A DNA stretch of 64,000 bases from JACKAL01 sp964400355 (GCA_964400355.1 CAYNTO010000004.1:62001-126000); one strand, 5' to 3'. Counted from the stretch's first letter, positions 41,640 through 50,292 are shown. Program-made: numbers and translations. The notes: generated from the sequence alone by a model not told the origin.

Positions 41640-41945
41640 TTAGCGGAGTTTACTTTTTTTAAGCGATAGACCTTTGATCTCCGCCTCCAAGTACATTTTT
41701 TGGACTTTTGCCAAATCCTCAAGGACTTTATTCACTGAAAGCTTGTAATGCTTTATAAAACCACGCACCAGATCTCCGCCGAAGCCTGCGGATCCCGCTT
41801 CGTAATTACAGATATATTGTGGGGTGACTCCCAGTTCCTTGGATATTTCTAATTGGGTAACGCCGGATCCGACACGTGCGGCTTTAAAATACGAGCCGAT
41901 CTCCTTATGTAACCATTTTCGATTGGATTCGCTATGAGATGGCAT
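41640..41945 (-). CDS. XRE-family regulator, paralogue 3
   Basis: This 101-residue HTH protein belongs to the same family (LHKEIGSYFKAARVGSGVTQLEISKELGVTPQYICNYEAGSAGFG). AAGGAG precedes ATG 41945. An 18-bp perfect palindrome lies 17 bp upstream of the ATG and is a good candidate for its own operator. Confidence 0.9.
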   Translation of the reverse strand: MPSHSESNRKWLHKEIGSYFKAARVGSGVTQLEISKELGVTPQYICNYEAGSAGFGGDLVRGFIKHYKLSVNKVLEDLAKVQKMYLEAEIKGLSLKKSKLR

Positions 41946-41961
41946 AAAAGCTCCTTGGTAA

Positions 41962-41979
41962 ATAAGTCCTGTGACTTAT
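41962..41979. promoter_or_regulatory. Palindromic operator candidate upstream of XRE paralogue 3
   Basis: ATAAGTC-CTGT-GACTTAT is a perfect inverted repeat with 7-bp arms. The arm ATAAGTC recurs at 39952 and 40182, in the control regions of the unknown/XRE1 operon and of the desaturase. A shared XRE-type site is likely but unproven. Confidence 0.5.
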
Positions 41980-42043
41980 GTTGCTCATAAGCACATACGT
42001 TTTCTTTATCCCATGTTGGGGAAGAAATGCAAAATTATTTAAT

Positions 42044-42592
42044 TCAGGCGCGCCATTTAATGGAACATCCCATGGAAGGATATTGGGTGAGTGGAGCGTT
42101 GCGATTCTGCAACAACTCGAGAACGGCATGGCGCAATTCGTGTCGTGTCACTAACTTAGGATCTTTCCACGAGTCGTCAAGCCGGCCCCGGTAGGCCAAT
42201 TCCAGATGGCGATCGTAGACAAAAAAGTCCGGAGTGCAAACGGCACCAAACGCCTTAGCCACCTCCTGGGTGGAATCATGGAGGTATGGAAATGAATATT
42301 TTTTCATCTGCGCTCGGTTTTTCATATTTTCATAAGAATCTTCTGGATACGCAATTTCGTCATTGGAGGAGATGGCGATAATATTCGCACCGAGAGCGCT
42401 GAGTTCGCGGGCGAGAACTAAAATACGATCTTCAACGGCTTGCACATACGGGCAATGGTTGCAAATAAACATCACCACTAAGGCTTTAGCGGAGCTGTAG
42501 TTGGAGAGTGAATGCAAGTGTCCATCAACGCCCTTGAGTTGAAATTGAGGGCACGGACTGCCTATGTTGCCGGGAGTAGTATAAATGGCCAT
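42044..42592 (-). CDS. Thioredoxin-fold (AhpC/TSA-like) protein
   Basis: This 182-residue thioredoxin-like protein has the motif MFICNHCPYVQAVEDRI, a redox CxxC in the position of the peroxiredoxin/thioredoxin-like group that recurs in Bacteroidetes and deltaproteobacteria, and GAVCTPDFFVYD with the cis-Pro. It should be a cytoplasmic thiol-disulfide or peroxiredoxin-like enzyme. It follows birA by 14 bp and probably shares its operon. Confidence 0.85.
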   Translation of the reverse strand: MAIYTTPGNIGSPCPQFQLKGVDGHLHSLSNYSSAKALVVMFICNHCPYVQAVEDRILVLARELSALGANIIAISSNDEIAYPEDSYENMKNRAQMKKYSFPYLHDSTQEVAKAFGAVCTPDFFVYDRHLELAYRGRLDDSWKDPKLVTRHELRHAVLELLQNRNAPLTQYPSMGCSIKWRA

Positions 42593-42606
42593 GGTTCCTA
42601 TCTTTT

Positions 42607-43317
42607 TTAAAGTTCATTCCAGTGCACGCGATTGCCGTTTTGCAATACAAGGGTGCCATCTGGCAAGAGATCGTTCACAGTGTTTAAATTAAAATTTTTT
42701 AAGGCGATCAATACGTTTTCACATTCGCTTTCTGATAGGTTGGCCACTGGCGCAGTGTCCACCAGTGTGCGTAGTGCGCTGGCCAAAATCGCGCAGAATT
42801 TTTCCCAGGTGGAATTGTCCACCGCGCAGTGGTCATTGAGGCTCTGAGTTTTTTGTTCGCCGAGAGAGGGCTTACGAAACACATTCATGCCGATACCGAC
42901 AAAGAGGCTCGCTTCTGAGCCACTGACGACTTCGGTAAGGATGCCGGCGAGTTTCCCATCGCCAATGTAGATGTCATTCGGGGCTTTTAATCCCAATGCG
43001 GTTAAATTCCATGTTGTGTTCAACGCCTGATAGAGGGCAAGGCCAATGCGCATGTTTAAAAGCGGATGCGGCACGCTCTTAAGCGCAAAGCACCACGTGC
43101 ACATCCACGTGGACCCCGGTTGTGAATTGGTCCATGCATTTTGTCCGCGCCCGCGGCCTTGAGTTTGATGATCGGCAGAAAACAGCGCCACTTGATGCGC
43201 CCAACGAAATTCTGCCTTAGCCCAGGAGTTGGTGCTTTGGATTTCTGGCAGGTAGAAGCTTTTTAAACTGTTTTGTTTTGCCCAATGTGCTGTCCATGCA
43301 TTCACCGAATTCATCAT
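42607..43317 (-). CDS. birA: Biotin-protein ligase
   Basis: This 236-residue monofunctional BirA has IQSTNSWAKAE near the start, QGRGRGQNAW (biotin-adenylate loop), KAPNDIYIGDGKLAGILTE and GIGMNVFRKP. The N-terminal DNA-binding domain of E. coli BirA is absent. It attaches biotin to acetyl-CoA carboxylase or similar carriers. ATG 43317 is chosen because the longer in-frame reading overlaps nadC. It starts 4 bp after the nadC stop. Confidence 0.93.
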   Translation of the reverse strand: MMNSVNAWTAHWAKQNSLKSFYLPEIQSTNSWAKAEFRWAHQVALFSADHQTQGRGRGQNAWTNSQPGSTWMCTWCFALKSVPHPLLNMRIGLALYQALNTTWNLTALGLKAPNDIYIGDGKLAGILTEVVSGSEASLFVGIGMNVFRKPSLGEQKTQSLNDHCAVDNSTWEKFCAILASALRTLVDTAPVANLSESECENVLIALKNFNLNTVNDLLPDGTLVLQNGNRVHWNEL

Positions 43318-43321
43318 GTGC

Positions 43322-44155
43322 TCACTGAAAATCAAAAAGAAGGCTAATATCGGCCACCGGTGCCGAGTGGGTGAGTGCGCCCACACTCACGTAATCTATT
43401 TCTTTAAACTGAGTTAGCTCACGCACGCGCTCGACGGTCATGTTGCCACTGGCTTCGACGTCGATATTTTCGGGAATGCGCTCCAGAGCCTGTGCAGTGA
43501 GTTCCACCGACATGTTATCCAGAAGCAGGCGTTGCACATCCAGCGCCACGGCCTCTTCCACCTCGGCTAAAGTGGTCACTTCCACCTCGATCGGTCCCGA
43601 ATGTCGAGAGCGAATAGCCTCTACGGCTTTTGTGATCCCTCCGGCGAGACGAATGTGATTTTCCTTAATGAGGACCGCATCACTGAGGTTCATGCGATGA
43701 TTGTAACCGCCACCATCGACCACCGCTTTTTTTTCTAGAGCGCGATAGCCGGGGAGTGTTTTACGAGTGTCGAGAATTTTAATGTGAGTCGGGCCGACGC
43801 GGCTGACAAACAAATGAGTGTGTGTGGCAATGCCACTAAGACGGCCTAAAAAGTTAAGTGCCACACGTTCAGCTTTAATGATTTGCAATTGATTGCCGTG
43901 AATCGACGCCATTTTTTGGTTTCTGAGGACGGTATCGCCGTCTTTAAAAAACCACCTCACTTGGCATTGGGAATCAAGATGGTGCATGGCCAGTGTAAAT
44001 GCCTCTTGGCCGGAGAGTTTGATATCGGCTTTCGCCACCAGAAACGCGTAGCCCGGTTTTTCCTGAATCCCTAAGTTGTCGGTGGTGACGTCTCCGCTGG
44101 GTAGATCCTCCTGAAACGCCGCTGCAATGAGCTCTTTAAGTGTCAAGGTCCGCAT
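43322..44155 (-). CDS. nadC: Nicotinate-nucleotide pyrophosphorylase (carboxylating)
   Basis: This 277-residue QPRTase has EDLPSGDVTTD near the start, ERVALNFLGRLSGIAT, DTRKTLPGYRALEKKAVVDGGGYNHR, LIKENH, and the C-terminal LLDNMS and VEASGNMT strands. It makes NaMN from quinolinate and PRPP in NAD synthesis. nadA and nadB are not in the window. ATG 44155 lies 20 bp inside the end of the response-regulator gene; a GTG at 44209 in the same frame is less likely. Confidence 0.95.
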   Translation of the reverse strand: MRTLTLKELIAAAFQEDLPSGDVTTDNLGIQEKPGYAFLVAKADIKLSGQEAFTLAMHHLDSQCQVRWFFKDGDTVLRNQKMASIHGNQLQIIKAERVALNFLGRLSGIATHTHLFVSRVGPTHIKILDTRKTLPGYRALEKKAVVDGGGYNHRMNLSDAVLIKENHIRLAGGITKAVEAIRSRHSGPIEVEVTTLAEVEEAVALDVQRLLLDNMSVELTAQALERIPENIDVEASGNMTVERVRELTQFKEIDYVSVGALTHSAPVADISLLFDFQ

Positions 44156-45359
44156 CCTGTTGCAGGCGCAGCTCTTCTTCCATGATGCGATTGAGTTCTT
44201 CGCGCACAATCTTTTCGATCACGTGAATGAGCGAATCCTTCACCTGATTTTTGATCACTTCTTCGGTGTGGGCGCGCACAATGGCTTCGATCTCCGAATC
44301 GCCCATGCCAGTCATGGTGGAGGTTTTGATTGCGGGTTTTGTAGCGGTGTTCTCTCGTGGGATGCCCGTTTTGCTTTGTGAATAGCGATCCAGAGAAGCG
44401 GGTTCGGAATCCAATTGTATAGGCGGTAGACTCGCTGAAAGGCCGCCGAGCGTGATTTCTTTTTGCGTGTTTTGATCTAAGTCCGATTTAGCGGTGGAGC
44501 CACTGGCGGTGCGAAGACCTGTACTTGTAGATGTGTGGGTGGCGGTGTTTGTAGTGGATGAAAGGTTGAGCGCCTCGAACTTGTCCAGGTCGTCGCTTTT
44601 GTCCTCGCTCAACTTAAACGGAGTGAGGTCTTTCTCTTTCCAGAGTTCCTGGTTGGTCGAGGGTGCGGCATCGATGGCCAAATCATCAAAAAGAGACTTC
44701 ACGGGCGCTTGCATACTGCCGGCCGAAGTTTTGGTGAGAGCGTCCGCATCACTCGTAGGTGTATCCACTGGGCTATCCAAGAGATTGCCGAGATTGAACT
44801 CCGAGGTGTCTTCGTCGTCACTGGCTTCGCCGAGGGGAATGGCTTCCCCAGGCGCAAAATTCGGGGCCGGGGAGCTCACCGAGAGATCTATTCCGCCCAG
44901 GGGAATTTTGTCGCTGGTCTTTGCTCCCACCGGAGCTTCCGCAGCGATGGATTTTGGAAAGCTTAAAAAAGCAGCCATTGGATTATCGGCAGCGGCAGAC
45001 GAGTGCTTTTGGACGATCTCGCGCAATAGGTCCGCATCAAACGGTTTTTCCAACTGATCGTTAGCAAGTGATTTTTTATATTGGTCGTGATCCAGTTCCA
45101 TGAACGAGCTCCACATCAAAACGACCGGTACGGAGCTCAATTCTTCAGATTGCTTAATTTGTAGACAGATTTCATAGCCGTTCTTTTTTTGTAAAAGGAT
45201 GTCGGCAAAAATAATATCGGGGCGAAAGGATTTAGCCACGTCCATAACATCGAGGCCGGAGTGAACACTCTTCACTTCGGCACCCAGATCCTGGAGTGCC
45301 AGTTGAAAAACTTTTTTAATTGTGTCGCTTTCATCAGCGAGCAAGACGCGCAACGACAT
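44136..45359 (-). CDS. Response-regulator receiver protein with long low-complexity tail
   Basis: This is a 407-residue protein. The receiver domain (1-120) has acidic residues in LLADESD, phospho-Asp53 (IIFADIL), Ser84-85 after VLMW, and Lys105 (LEKPFD). A Ser/Thr/Asp-rich linker of about 200 residues follows, and the C-terminal helix (about 365-400, SEIEAIVRAHTEEVIKNQVKDSLIHVIEKIVREELNRIMEEELR) is amphipathic, as in related myxobacterial/bdellovibrio gliding or PilZ-less regulators. No DNA-binding domain is visible, so output is by protein contact. ATG 45359 is probably leaderless. nadC starts within its end. Confidence 0.85.
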   Translation of the reverse strand: MSLRVLLADESDTIKKVFQLALQDLGAEVKSVHSGLDVMDVAKSFRPDIIFADILLQKKNGYEICLQIKQSEELSSVPVVLMWSSFMELDHDQYKKSLANDQLEKPFDADLLREIVQKHSSAAADNPMAAFLSFPKSIAAEAPVGAKTSDKIPLGGIDLSVSSPAPNFAPGEAIPLGEASDDEDTSEFNLGNLLDSPVDTPTSDADALTKTSAGSMQAPVKSLFDDLAIDAAPSTNQELWKEKDLTPFKLSEDKSDDLDKFEALNLSSTTNTATHTSTSTGLRTASGSTAKSDLDQNTQKEITLGGLSASLPPIQLDSEPASLDRYSQSKTGIPRENTATKPAIKTSTMTGMGDSEIEAIVRAHTEEVIKNQVKDSLIHVIEKIVREELNRIMEEELRLQQDADLDT

Positions 45360-45365
45360 AGTTCG

Positions 45366-45394
45366 AGTAAACGATTCTTTTATTTGAGAGTCAA
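45366..45394 (-). promoter_or_regulatory. Promoter of the response-regulator operon, leaderless
   Basis: On the minus strand TTGACT (45389-45394), 17 bp, TTTACT (45366-45371), then 6 bp to ATG 45359. The match to sigma70 spacing is exact and no Shine-Dalgarno sequence fits, so a leaderless mRNA is likely. Confidence 0.6.
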
Positions 45395-45399
45395 GTATT

Positions 45400-46491
45400 A
45401 TGGATCCCGTGATTACCATTATCGATCGGTACATTCTCAAGAGCTTCGTTTTTTATCTGTTTGCGGGTCTAACTGTGTTCGTCACCTTGTTCATGGCGAT
45501 TGATTTTGTCACAGCCACTGCCAAGTACGATGTAGGTCTTTTGATTTTTGCAAAGTACTACATGTACTACACGTTTGAAGTGTTGTTCCAGCTGATGCCG
45601 GTGGCGTGTTTGCTAGGCACTTTGTTCACTTTGGGGACACTCAATAAAAACAGTGAGCTGGTGGCCATGTTCAGCATGGGAATGAGTTTGTTTCGGGTAT
45701 CGGTGCCCATATTGACCGGTACGTGCGCACTGTCGCTAGCGTTATTTTTGTTTCAGAATCAGTTCATCACGCGCCTGGTGGATAAAAAAAATTATATCTT
45801 CTATGTGGAAATGAAGAAAAAGCCCCACATGTATTCTACCTCCAAACAAGAGAATATTTGGTACCGTTCAGGCCAGAATATTTTTAATATCAATCTGTTA
45901 AATCCCAAAGAGGAAAAGGCATCGGGTGTCACGGTCTACACCTTTTCTAATAACTGGACGCTTCAGCAGATTCTACATGCCGGAGAGGCCACGTTGAAAA
46001 CGGGCCTGTGGACCTTGCGCGACGGAAAGATCACTGTATTTTTTGATGAGTTTGGAGCCCCCGTTGCCGAGAAGTTCGACGAAAGAACTTTGGCGGTGGG
46101 TGAGGACGTGATCGATATCAAATCGAGCGCAAAGGCGTCCTCAGTGATGGCAGTGGGCGAATTGCGCCGCTATATTTCGAGGAACAAAGAGGCCGGACTA
46201 AATACCACGCCCTTCGAGGTGGATTACTACGCGAAATTCAGTTACATGTTTACGTCTTTGGTGATGGTATTATTGGGGGTTGCATTTTCCATTGGTTCGT
46301 CCCCGCGCGCAGGTGGAGTCTTGGTGAATCTGCAAAAATGTTTGCTGGTGACCATCGGTTATTGGGGCGTTTACAGTTCAAGTCTCACCGTGGGCAAATT
46401 TGGTGGGATCCCACCCATGCTCGCCGCCTGGGGTCCCAACGTGGTAATGATCGGCATTGCGAGTTTCTTGATTTGGCGACAGAAGAAGTAG
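45400..46491 (+). CDS. LptF/LptG-family LPS transport permease
   Basis: This 363-residue protein of the YjgP/YjgQ family starts with IIDRYILKSFVFYLFAGLTVFVTLFMAIDF and has three N-terminal and three C-terminal helices around a periplasmic beta-jellyroll domain (about 120-265). With LptB and a second permease it lifts LPS from the inner membrane. Whether it is LptF or LptG cannot be decided here. ATG 45400 has GAGAG about 9 bp upstream and is divergent from the response-regulator gene (40 bp). Confidence 0.92.
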   Translation: MDPVITIIDRYILKSFVFYLFAGLTVFVTLFMAIDFVTATAKYDVGLLIFAKYYMYYTFEVLFQLMPVACLLGTLFTLGTLNKNSELVAMFSMGMSLFRVSVPILTGTCALSLALFLFQNQFITRLVDKKNYIFYVEMKKKPHMYSTSKQENIWYRSGQNIFNINLLNPKEEKASGVTVYTFSNNWTLQQILHAGEATLKTGLWTLRDGKITVFFDEFGAPVAEKFDERTLAVGEDVIDIKSSAKASSVMAVGELRRYISRNKEAGLNTTPFEVDYYAKFSYMFTSLVMVLLGVAFSIGSSPRAGGVLVNLQKCLLVTIGYWGVYSSSLTVGKFGGIPPMLAAWGPNVVMIGIASFLIWRQKK

Positions 46492-46589
46492 ATTCTTTTA
46501 CGTTTTCGGCCGCCAAATCCAGCAACCTGCGGGCGACGTAGCGAGGAGACGCTCGTTGTCATTCACGGGAAATCCCCGCGGCCGGTGCC

Positions 46590-46617
46590 TTGCTACCAGG
46601 GCCGGTTTTCTGATACA
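46590..46617 (+). promoter_or_regulatory. Candidate def promoter
   Basis: TTGCTA (46590-46595), 16 bp, GATACA (46612-46617), 8 bp before ATG 46626, with no Shine-Dalgarno sequence. Confidence 0.4.
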
Positions 46618-46625
46618 ACTGCGCC

Positions 46626-47204
46626 ATGATTTTAGAGATCCTCAAGTACCCCGATCCGCGTCTCCGCCATAAGGCGTTGCCTGTGGAAAACGTCACAGAC
46701 GAGCTGCGCACACTGGCCGACGACATGCTGGAAACTATGTACGATGAAAACGGCATTGGCCTTGCGGCCATTCAGGTGGGTGTGGAAAAGCGCCTCCTCG
46801 TGATCGACATCCGCCCTATGTTTGAGGGCGACCGCTACGACCTGAGCCAAGTGACGGAGCTTGAGAAAAAGGTGCAGATGCCGCTCGTGATCTACAATCC
46901 GGTAATCATCGAAAAAGAAGGCAAAACCACTTTCGACGAAGGGTGCCTCAGTGTGCCCGGGTACTTCGAAACCGTGCAGCGCTTTAAAAAAATTCGTGTC
47001 ACCGGTCTTGATCGTGACAACAACGAAATGAATTTGGAGATCGATGGCCTCCTTTCGATCTGTATGCAACACGAGATCGACCATCTTGATGGCAAGGTTT
47101 TTCTCGATCGCCTGAGCCCCATAAAATCGTCGCGCATTCGCAGTAAAATAAAAAAATTTGGCTACACAAAGAAAACTCGCGATGAAGATGCCAATGAAGC
47201 GTAA
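46626..47204 (+). CDS. def: Peptide deformylase
   Basis: This 192-residue PDF has all three signature segments: GIGLAAIQVG, EGCLSVPG (metal Cys) and QHEIDHLDG (about 148-156, metal His). It removes the formyl group from nascent proteins. It starts an operon with fmt, as in many bacteria. No Shine-Dalgarno sequence precedes ATG 46626. Confidence 0.97.
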   Translation: MILEILKYPDPRLRHKALPVENVTDELRTLADDMLETMYDENGIGLAAIQVGVEKRLLVIDIRPMFEGDRYDLSQVTELEKKVQMPLVIYNPVIIEKEGKTTFDEGCLSVPGYFETVQRFKKIRVTGLDRDNNEMNLEIDGLLSICMQHEIDHLDGKVFLDRLSPIKSSRIRSKIKKFGYTKKTRDEDANEA

Positions 47205-48132
47205 GGTTCTCTTCTGCGGTACTCCGGAGTTTGCACGCCAACAATTGGAAATTCTCATCAACGACAGTGAGTACGATGTTGTTACCGTCGTCTCGCAACC
47301 GGATCGGCCATCTGGTCGTGGGCACAAACTCGCGCCGAGCCCCGTAAAAGCCTTCGCGCTGAGTAAAAACATACCTGTCCTTACTCCTGAACAAGCGAGT
47401 GAAGAAGCGTTCATCGGCGAACTCAAGAAAAACCGCTACGACGTTTGCATCGTTGTGGCCTACGGGCAAATTTTGCGGCGCTCATTCCTCGAACTTTTTC
47501 CAAATAAATGCGTCAATCTGCACGCGAGCCTTTTGCCGCGTTGGAGGGGAGCGGCTCCCATTCAACGCGCAATTATGGCGGGCGATAAAGAAACGGGTAT
47601 TTGCTTGCAGGTGGTGGTGCCAAAGCTCGATGCGGGTGCGGTGATCGGCGAACGTCGTCTTGTGCTCGATATTACTGACGACGCTCCTACGGTTTACGAC
47701 AAGCTTGCGCCCCTGGGAGGAGAACTCCTCATGGATGAGCTCAAAAAATTTCTCGATGGTAAAATCGCGCCAAAAACGCAGGACGAAACGCAGGTCACCT
47801 ACGCGCACAAAATCGAAAAAGCCGAATCCGGGATTGATTGGTCTCAAGCGGCCAGTGCGATTCACAATCACGTGCGTGGGCTAGCGGCTGGACCGCACGC
47901 ATCTACCCAGTTTGAAGGACGTCGTCTAAAAATATTAAAAACGTTACCGGCACATGGCGCTGGAAAACCGGGTCAGTTCATCGAGGCTGCTGGCGAGCGT
48001 CTTCTCGTGGGCTGTGGCGAGGGCGCTTTGCAATTGCTCGTCGTTCAACCGGAGTCCAAGAAAGCGTTGACGGCGGGTGAGTTTTTGCGCGGCTACAATG
48101 TGCAAGCAGGAGGTTTTTTTGCTGCTCAATAA
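47194..48132 (+). CDS. fmt: Methionyl-tRNA formyltransferase
   Basis: This 312-residue protein starts MKRKVLFCGTPEFARQQLE and has VVAYGQIL, NLHASLLPRWRGAAPIQRAI (catalytic His and Arg) and a C-terminal OB-type domain. It formylates initiator Met-tRNA. The ATG at 47194 is the most likely of three in-frame ATGs (47182, 47188, 47194) and lies inside the end of def. Its end overlaps the TTG of rpe by 14 bp. Confidence 0.96.
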   Translation: MKRKVLFCGTPEFARQQLEILINDSEYDVVTVVSQPDRPSGRGHKLAPSPVKAFALSKNIPVLTPEQASEEAFIGELKKNRYDVCIVVAYGQILRRSFLELFPNKCVNLHASLLPRWRGAAPIQRAIMAGDKETGICLQVVVPKLDAGAVIGERRLVLDITDDAPTVYDKLAPLGGELLMDELKKFLDGKIAPKTQDETQVTYAHKIEKAESGIDWSQAASAIHNHVRGLAAGPHASTQFEGRRLKILKTLPAHGAGKPGQFIEAAGERLLVGCGEGALQLLVVQPESKKALTAGEFLRGYNVQAGGFFAAQ

Positions 48133-48769
48133 ATTAGTGTCTCCAAGTATTTTGTCTGCCGATTTTGCCAACTTAGAGAGCGAAATAAAGGCGGTGACCG
48201 CCGCCGGTGCGGACTGGATCCACGTCGATGTGATGGACGGTCATTTTGTGCCGAACCTCACCATTGGCGCTCCGGTGGTAAAGGCCCTGCGCCAAATGAA
48301 GAATCTCTATCTCGATTGTCATCTGATGATTGAAGAGCCTGAAAAGTTCGTTCCCGATTTTCTCAAGGCCGGCGCCAATCTCATCACGCTTCATATCGAA
48401 TCCAAAGGTGACATCCTCAAGCTCATCAAAGAGATTAAAAAGCACAACTGTCATGCCGGGATTACATTGCGGCCACGAACACCCATCGAGACTATCCTGC
48501 CTTATGTGCCCCTCGTCGATGTGGTTCTGATCATGACAGTGGAGCCGGGCTTTAGTGGCCAGTCGTTCATGAAGGAACAGGTGCCAAAGATCACCATGCT
48601 TAGAGATATGATAGAAGCCAATCGTTACAAAACGCTGATACAGGTCGATGGTGGTGTTAACGAGGAAAGCTTACCACTCCTCCAGGATGCCGACGTTTTT
48701 GTGGCAGGAAACTTTATTTTTAAAAACGATTACAAAACTGCGATTCGAACTCTCAAAGGAATCAAATGA
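48119..48769 (+). CDS. rpe: Ribulose-phosphate 3-epimerase
   Basis: This 216-residue TIM barrel has PSILSADFANL, HVDVMDGHFVPNLTIG, DCHLMI, MTVEPGFSGQ and QVDGGVN. It interconverts ribulose-5-phosphate and xylulose-5-phosphate. The TTG 48119 start is supported by AGGAGG (48108-48113) 5 bp upstream; the longer in-frame reading would add residues inside fmt. Its stop overlaps hutH (ATGA). Confidence 0.96.
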   Translation: MLLNKLVSPSILSADFANLESEIKAVTAAGADWIHVDVMDGHFVPNLTIGAPVVKALRQMKNLYLDCHLMIEEPEKFVPDFLKAGANLITLHIESKGDILKLIKEIKKHNCHAGITLRPRTPIETILPYVPLVDVVLIMTVEPGFSGQSFMKEQVPKITMLRDMIEANRYKTLIQVDGGVNEESLPLLQDADVFVAGNFIFKNDYKTAIRTLKGIK

Positions 48770-50292
48770 TTATAAATGGCGAAAACATTACCATCGATGC
48801 GGTAGTTCGCGTGGCTTCCGGCGAAGTCAAAGTGGAGCTGGCTCAAGAATCAAAAATTAAAATGAAGGAATCGCGCGATTACATTATGAATCGCGTGAAC
48901 CAAGGTGAGATCATTTATGGTGTCAATACGGGCTTCGGCGCGTTTAGCAGTGTTTCCATTTCTAAACCCGAAATCGTCCAGCTGCAAAAGAATCTTATTC
49001 GTTCTCACTCCATGGGCATTGGCCAGCCGTTTACGAAAGAAGAATCCCGCGCCATTATGCTTTTGCGCGCCAATGCGCTGGCGCGGGGACACAGCGGTGT
49101 GCGCCCGTTTGTGGTGGAAAAGATTCTCGAGTTTTTAAACAATGATGTCATTCCAGTGATTCCCCAGCAAGGGAGCGTGGGTGCCAGCGGGGATTTAGCA
49201 CCACTGTCTCATTTGGCATTGGCCGTGATCGGTGAGGGCGAAGTGTGGGGCGCTGACGACAAGCCGGTGTCCGTGCAAACTGTGCTCAAAGAAAAAAACT
49301 TAGAGGCGTTAGAGCTTGAGGCGAAAGAAGGCTTATCCATGATCAACGGCTGCCAGGTCATGACCGCAGTGGGTTTATTGCATTTGCATCGCGCGCGCTG
49401 TCTCTCCTGGCTTGCTGATTTGGCGGGAGCCATGTCGCTTGAGGGTTTGCAGGGCAGTCGTAAGGCTTTTGATCCTTTGATCGCCGCAACTCGGCCTCAT
49501 CCGGGTGAGGCCAAAACGGCGCGCAACATTTTAAAATTTCTTGGCGAGTCTTCCGGTATTGCCGATGCGCATGCCAACTGCGGAAAAGTGCAAGATGCCT
49601 ATTCCATCCGTTGTATGCCCGCCGTTCACGGTGCTGTGAAAGATGCGCTGAGAAACGCTATTCAAACTTTGGAGATCGAGGCCAACTCCAGCACGGATAA
49701 TCCGCTGGTGTTTGCCAAAGACGGCAAAGTTCTCTCCTGCGGGAATTTTCACGGCGAGCCGGTGGCCTTTGCGCTCGACTTTGTAGCTATCGCGGCCACC
49801 GCCATGGCATCGATTTCTGAGTGCCGCATCGAAAAACTCATCAATCCTGCGATGAGTGGGTTGCCCGCGTTTCTTGCGCCCAATGGCGGGTTGAACAGTG
49901 GTCACATGATCGTGCAGGTGGCTGCTGCATCTCTGGTGAGTGAAAACAAAATTCTAGCACACCCCGCATCGGTCGATAGCATTCCCACTTCTGCCGATAA
50001 AGAGGACCACGTGAGCATGGGCACCATCGCCGCACGTAAGTTTGGTAAGATCATCGACAACGTGGAAAACGTGTTAGCAATGGAATTACTGAGCGGTTGC
50101 CAAGCCATCGACATGCTCGCGCCATTGAAACCCTCAGCCATGGTGCTCGAAGTGTTCCACTTGGTTCGTAAAAAGGTGCCGTTCGCAAAAGAAGATCGCA
50201 TTTTCGCACATGATGTGGCGGCCATCCGCAATATGATCCGCGATGGTTCCATCGTAAAAACGCTTCTCTCTCAAGGAGACTTAGAATGGTAA
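48766..50292 (+). CDS. hutH: Histidine ammonia-lyase
   Basis: This 508-residue protein carries the MIO-forming ASGD in QGSVGASGDLAPLSHLA (about 135-151) and GVNTGFGAF, NSSTDNPL, QEDHVSM-like KEDHVSMG. It converts histidine to urocanate and ammonia. ATG 48766 has AAAGGA 6 bp upstream and overlaps the rpe stop. Together with hutU it forms the start of histidine catabolism; hutI and hutG are not in the window. Confidence 0.97.
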   Translation: MIINGENITIDAVVRVASGEVKVELAQESKIKMKESRDYIMNRVNQGEIIYGVNTGFGAFSSVSISKPEIVQLQKNLIRSHSMGIGQPFTKEESRAIMLLRANALARGHSGVRPFVVEKILEFLNNDVIPVIPQQGSVGASGDLAPLSHLALAVIGEGEVWGADDKPVSVQTVLKEKNLEALELEAKEGLSMINGCQVMTAVGLLHLHRARCLSWLADLAGAMSLEGLQGSRKAFDPLIAATRPHPGEAKTARNILKFLGESSGIADAHANCGKVQDAYSIRCMPAVHGAVKDALRNAIQTLEIEANSSTDNPLVFAKDGKVLSCGNFHGEPVAFALDFVAIAATAMASISECRIEKLINPAMSGLPAFLAPNGGLNSGHMIVQVAAASLVSENKILAHPASVDSIPTSADKEDHVSMGTIAARKFGKIIDNVENVLAMELLSGCQAIDMLAPLKPSAMVLEVFHLVRKKVPFAKEDRIFAHDVAAIRNMIRDGSIVKTLLSQGDLEW

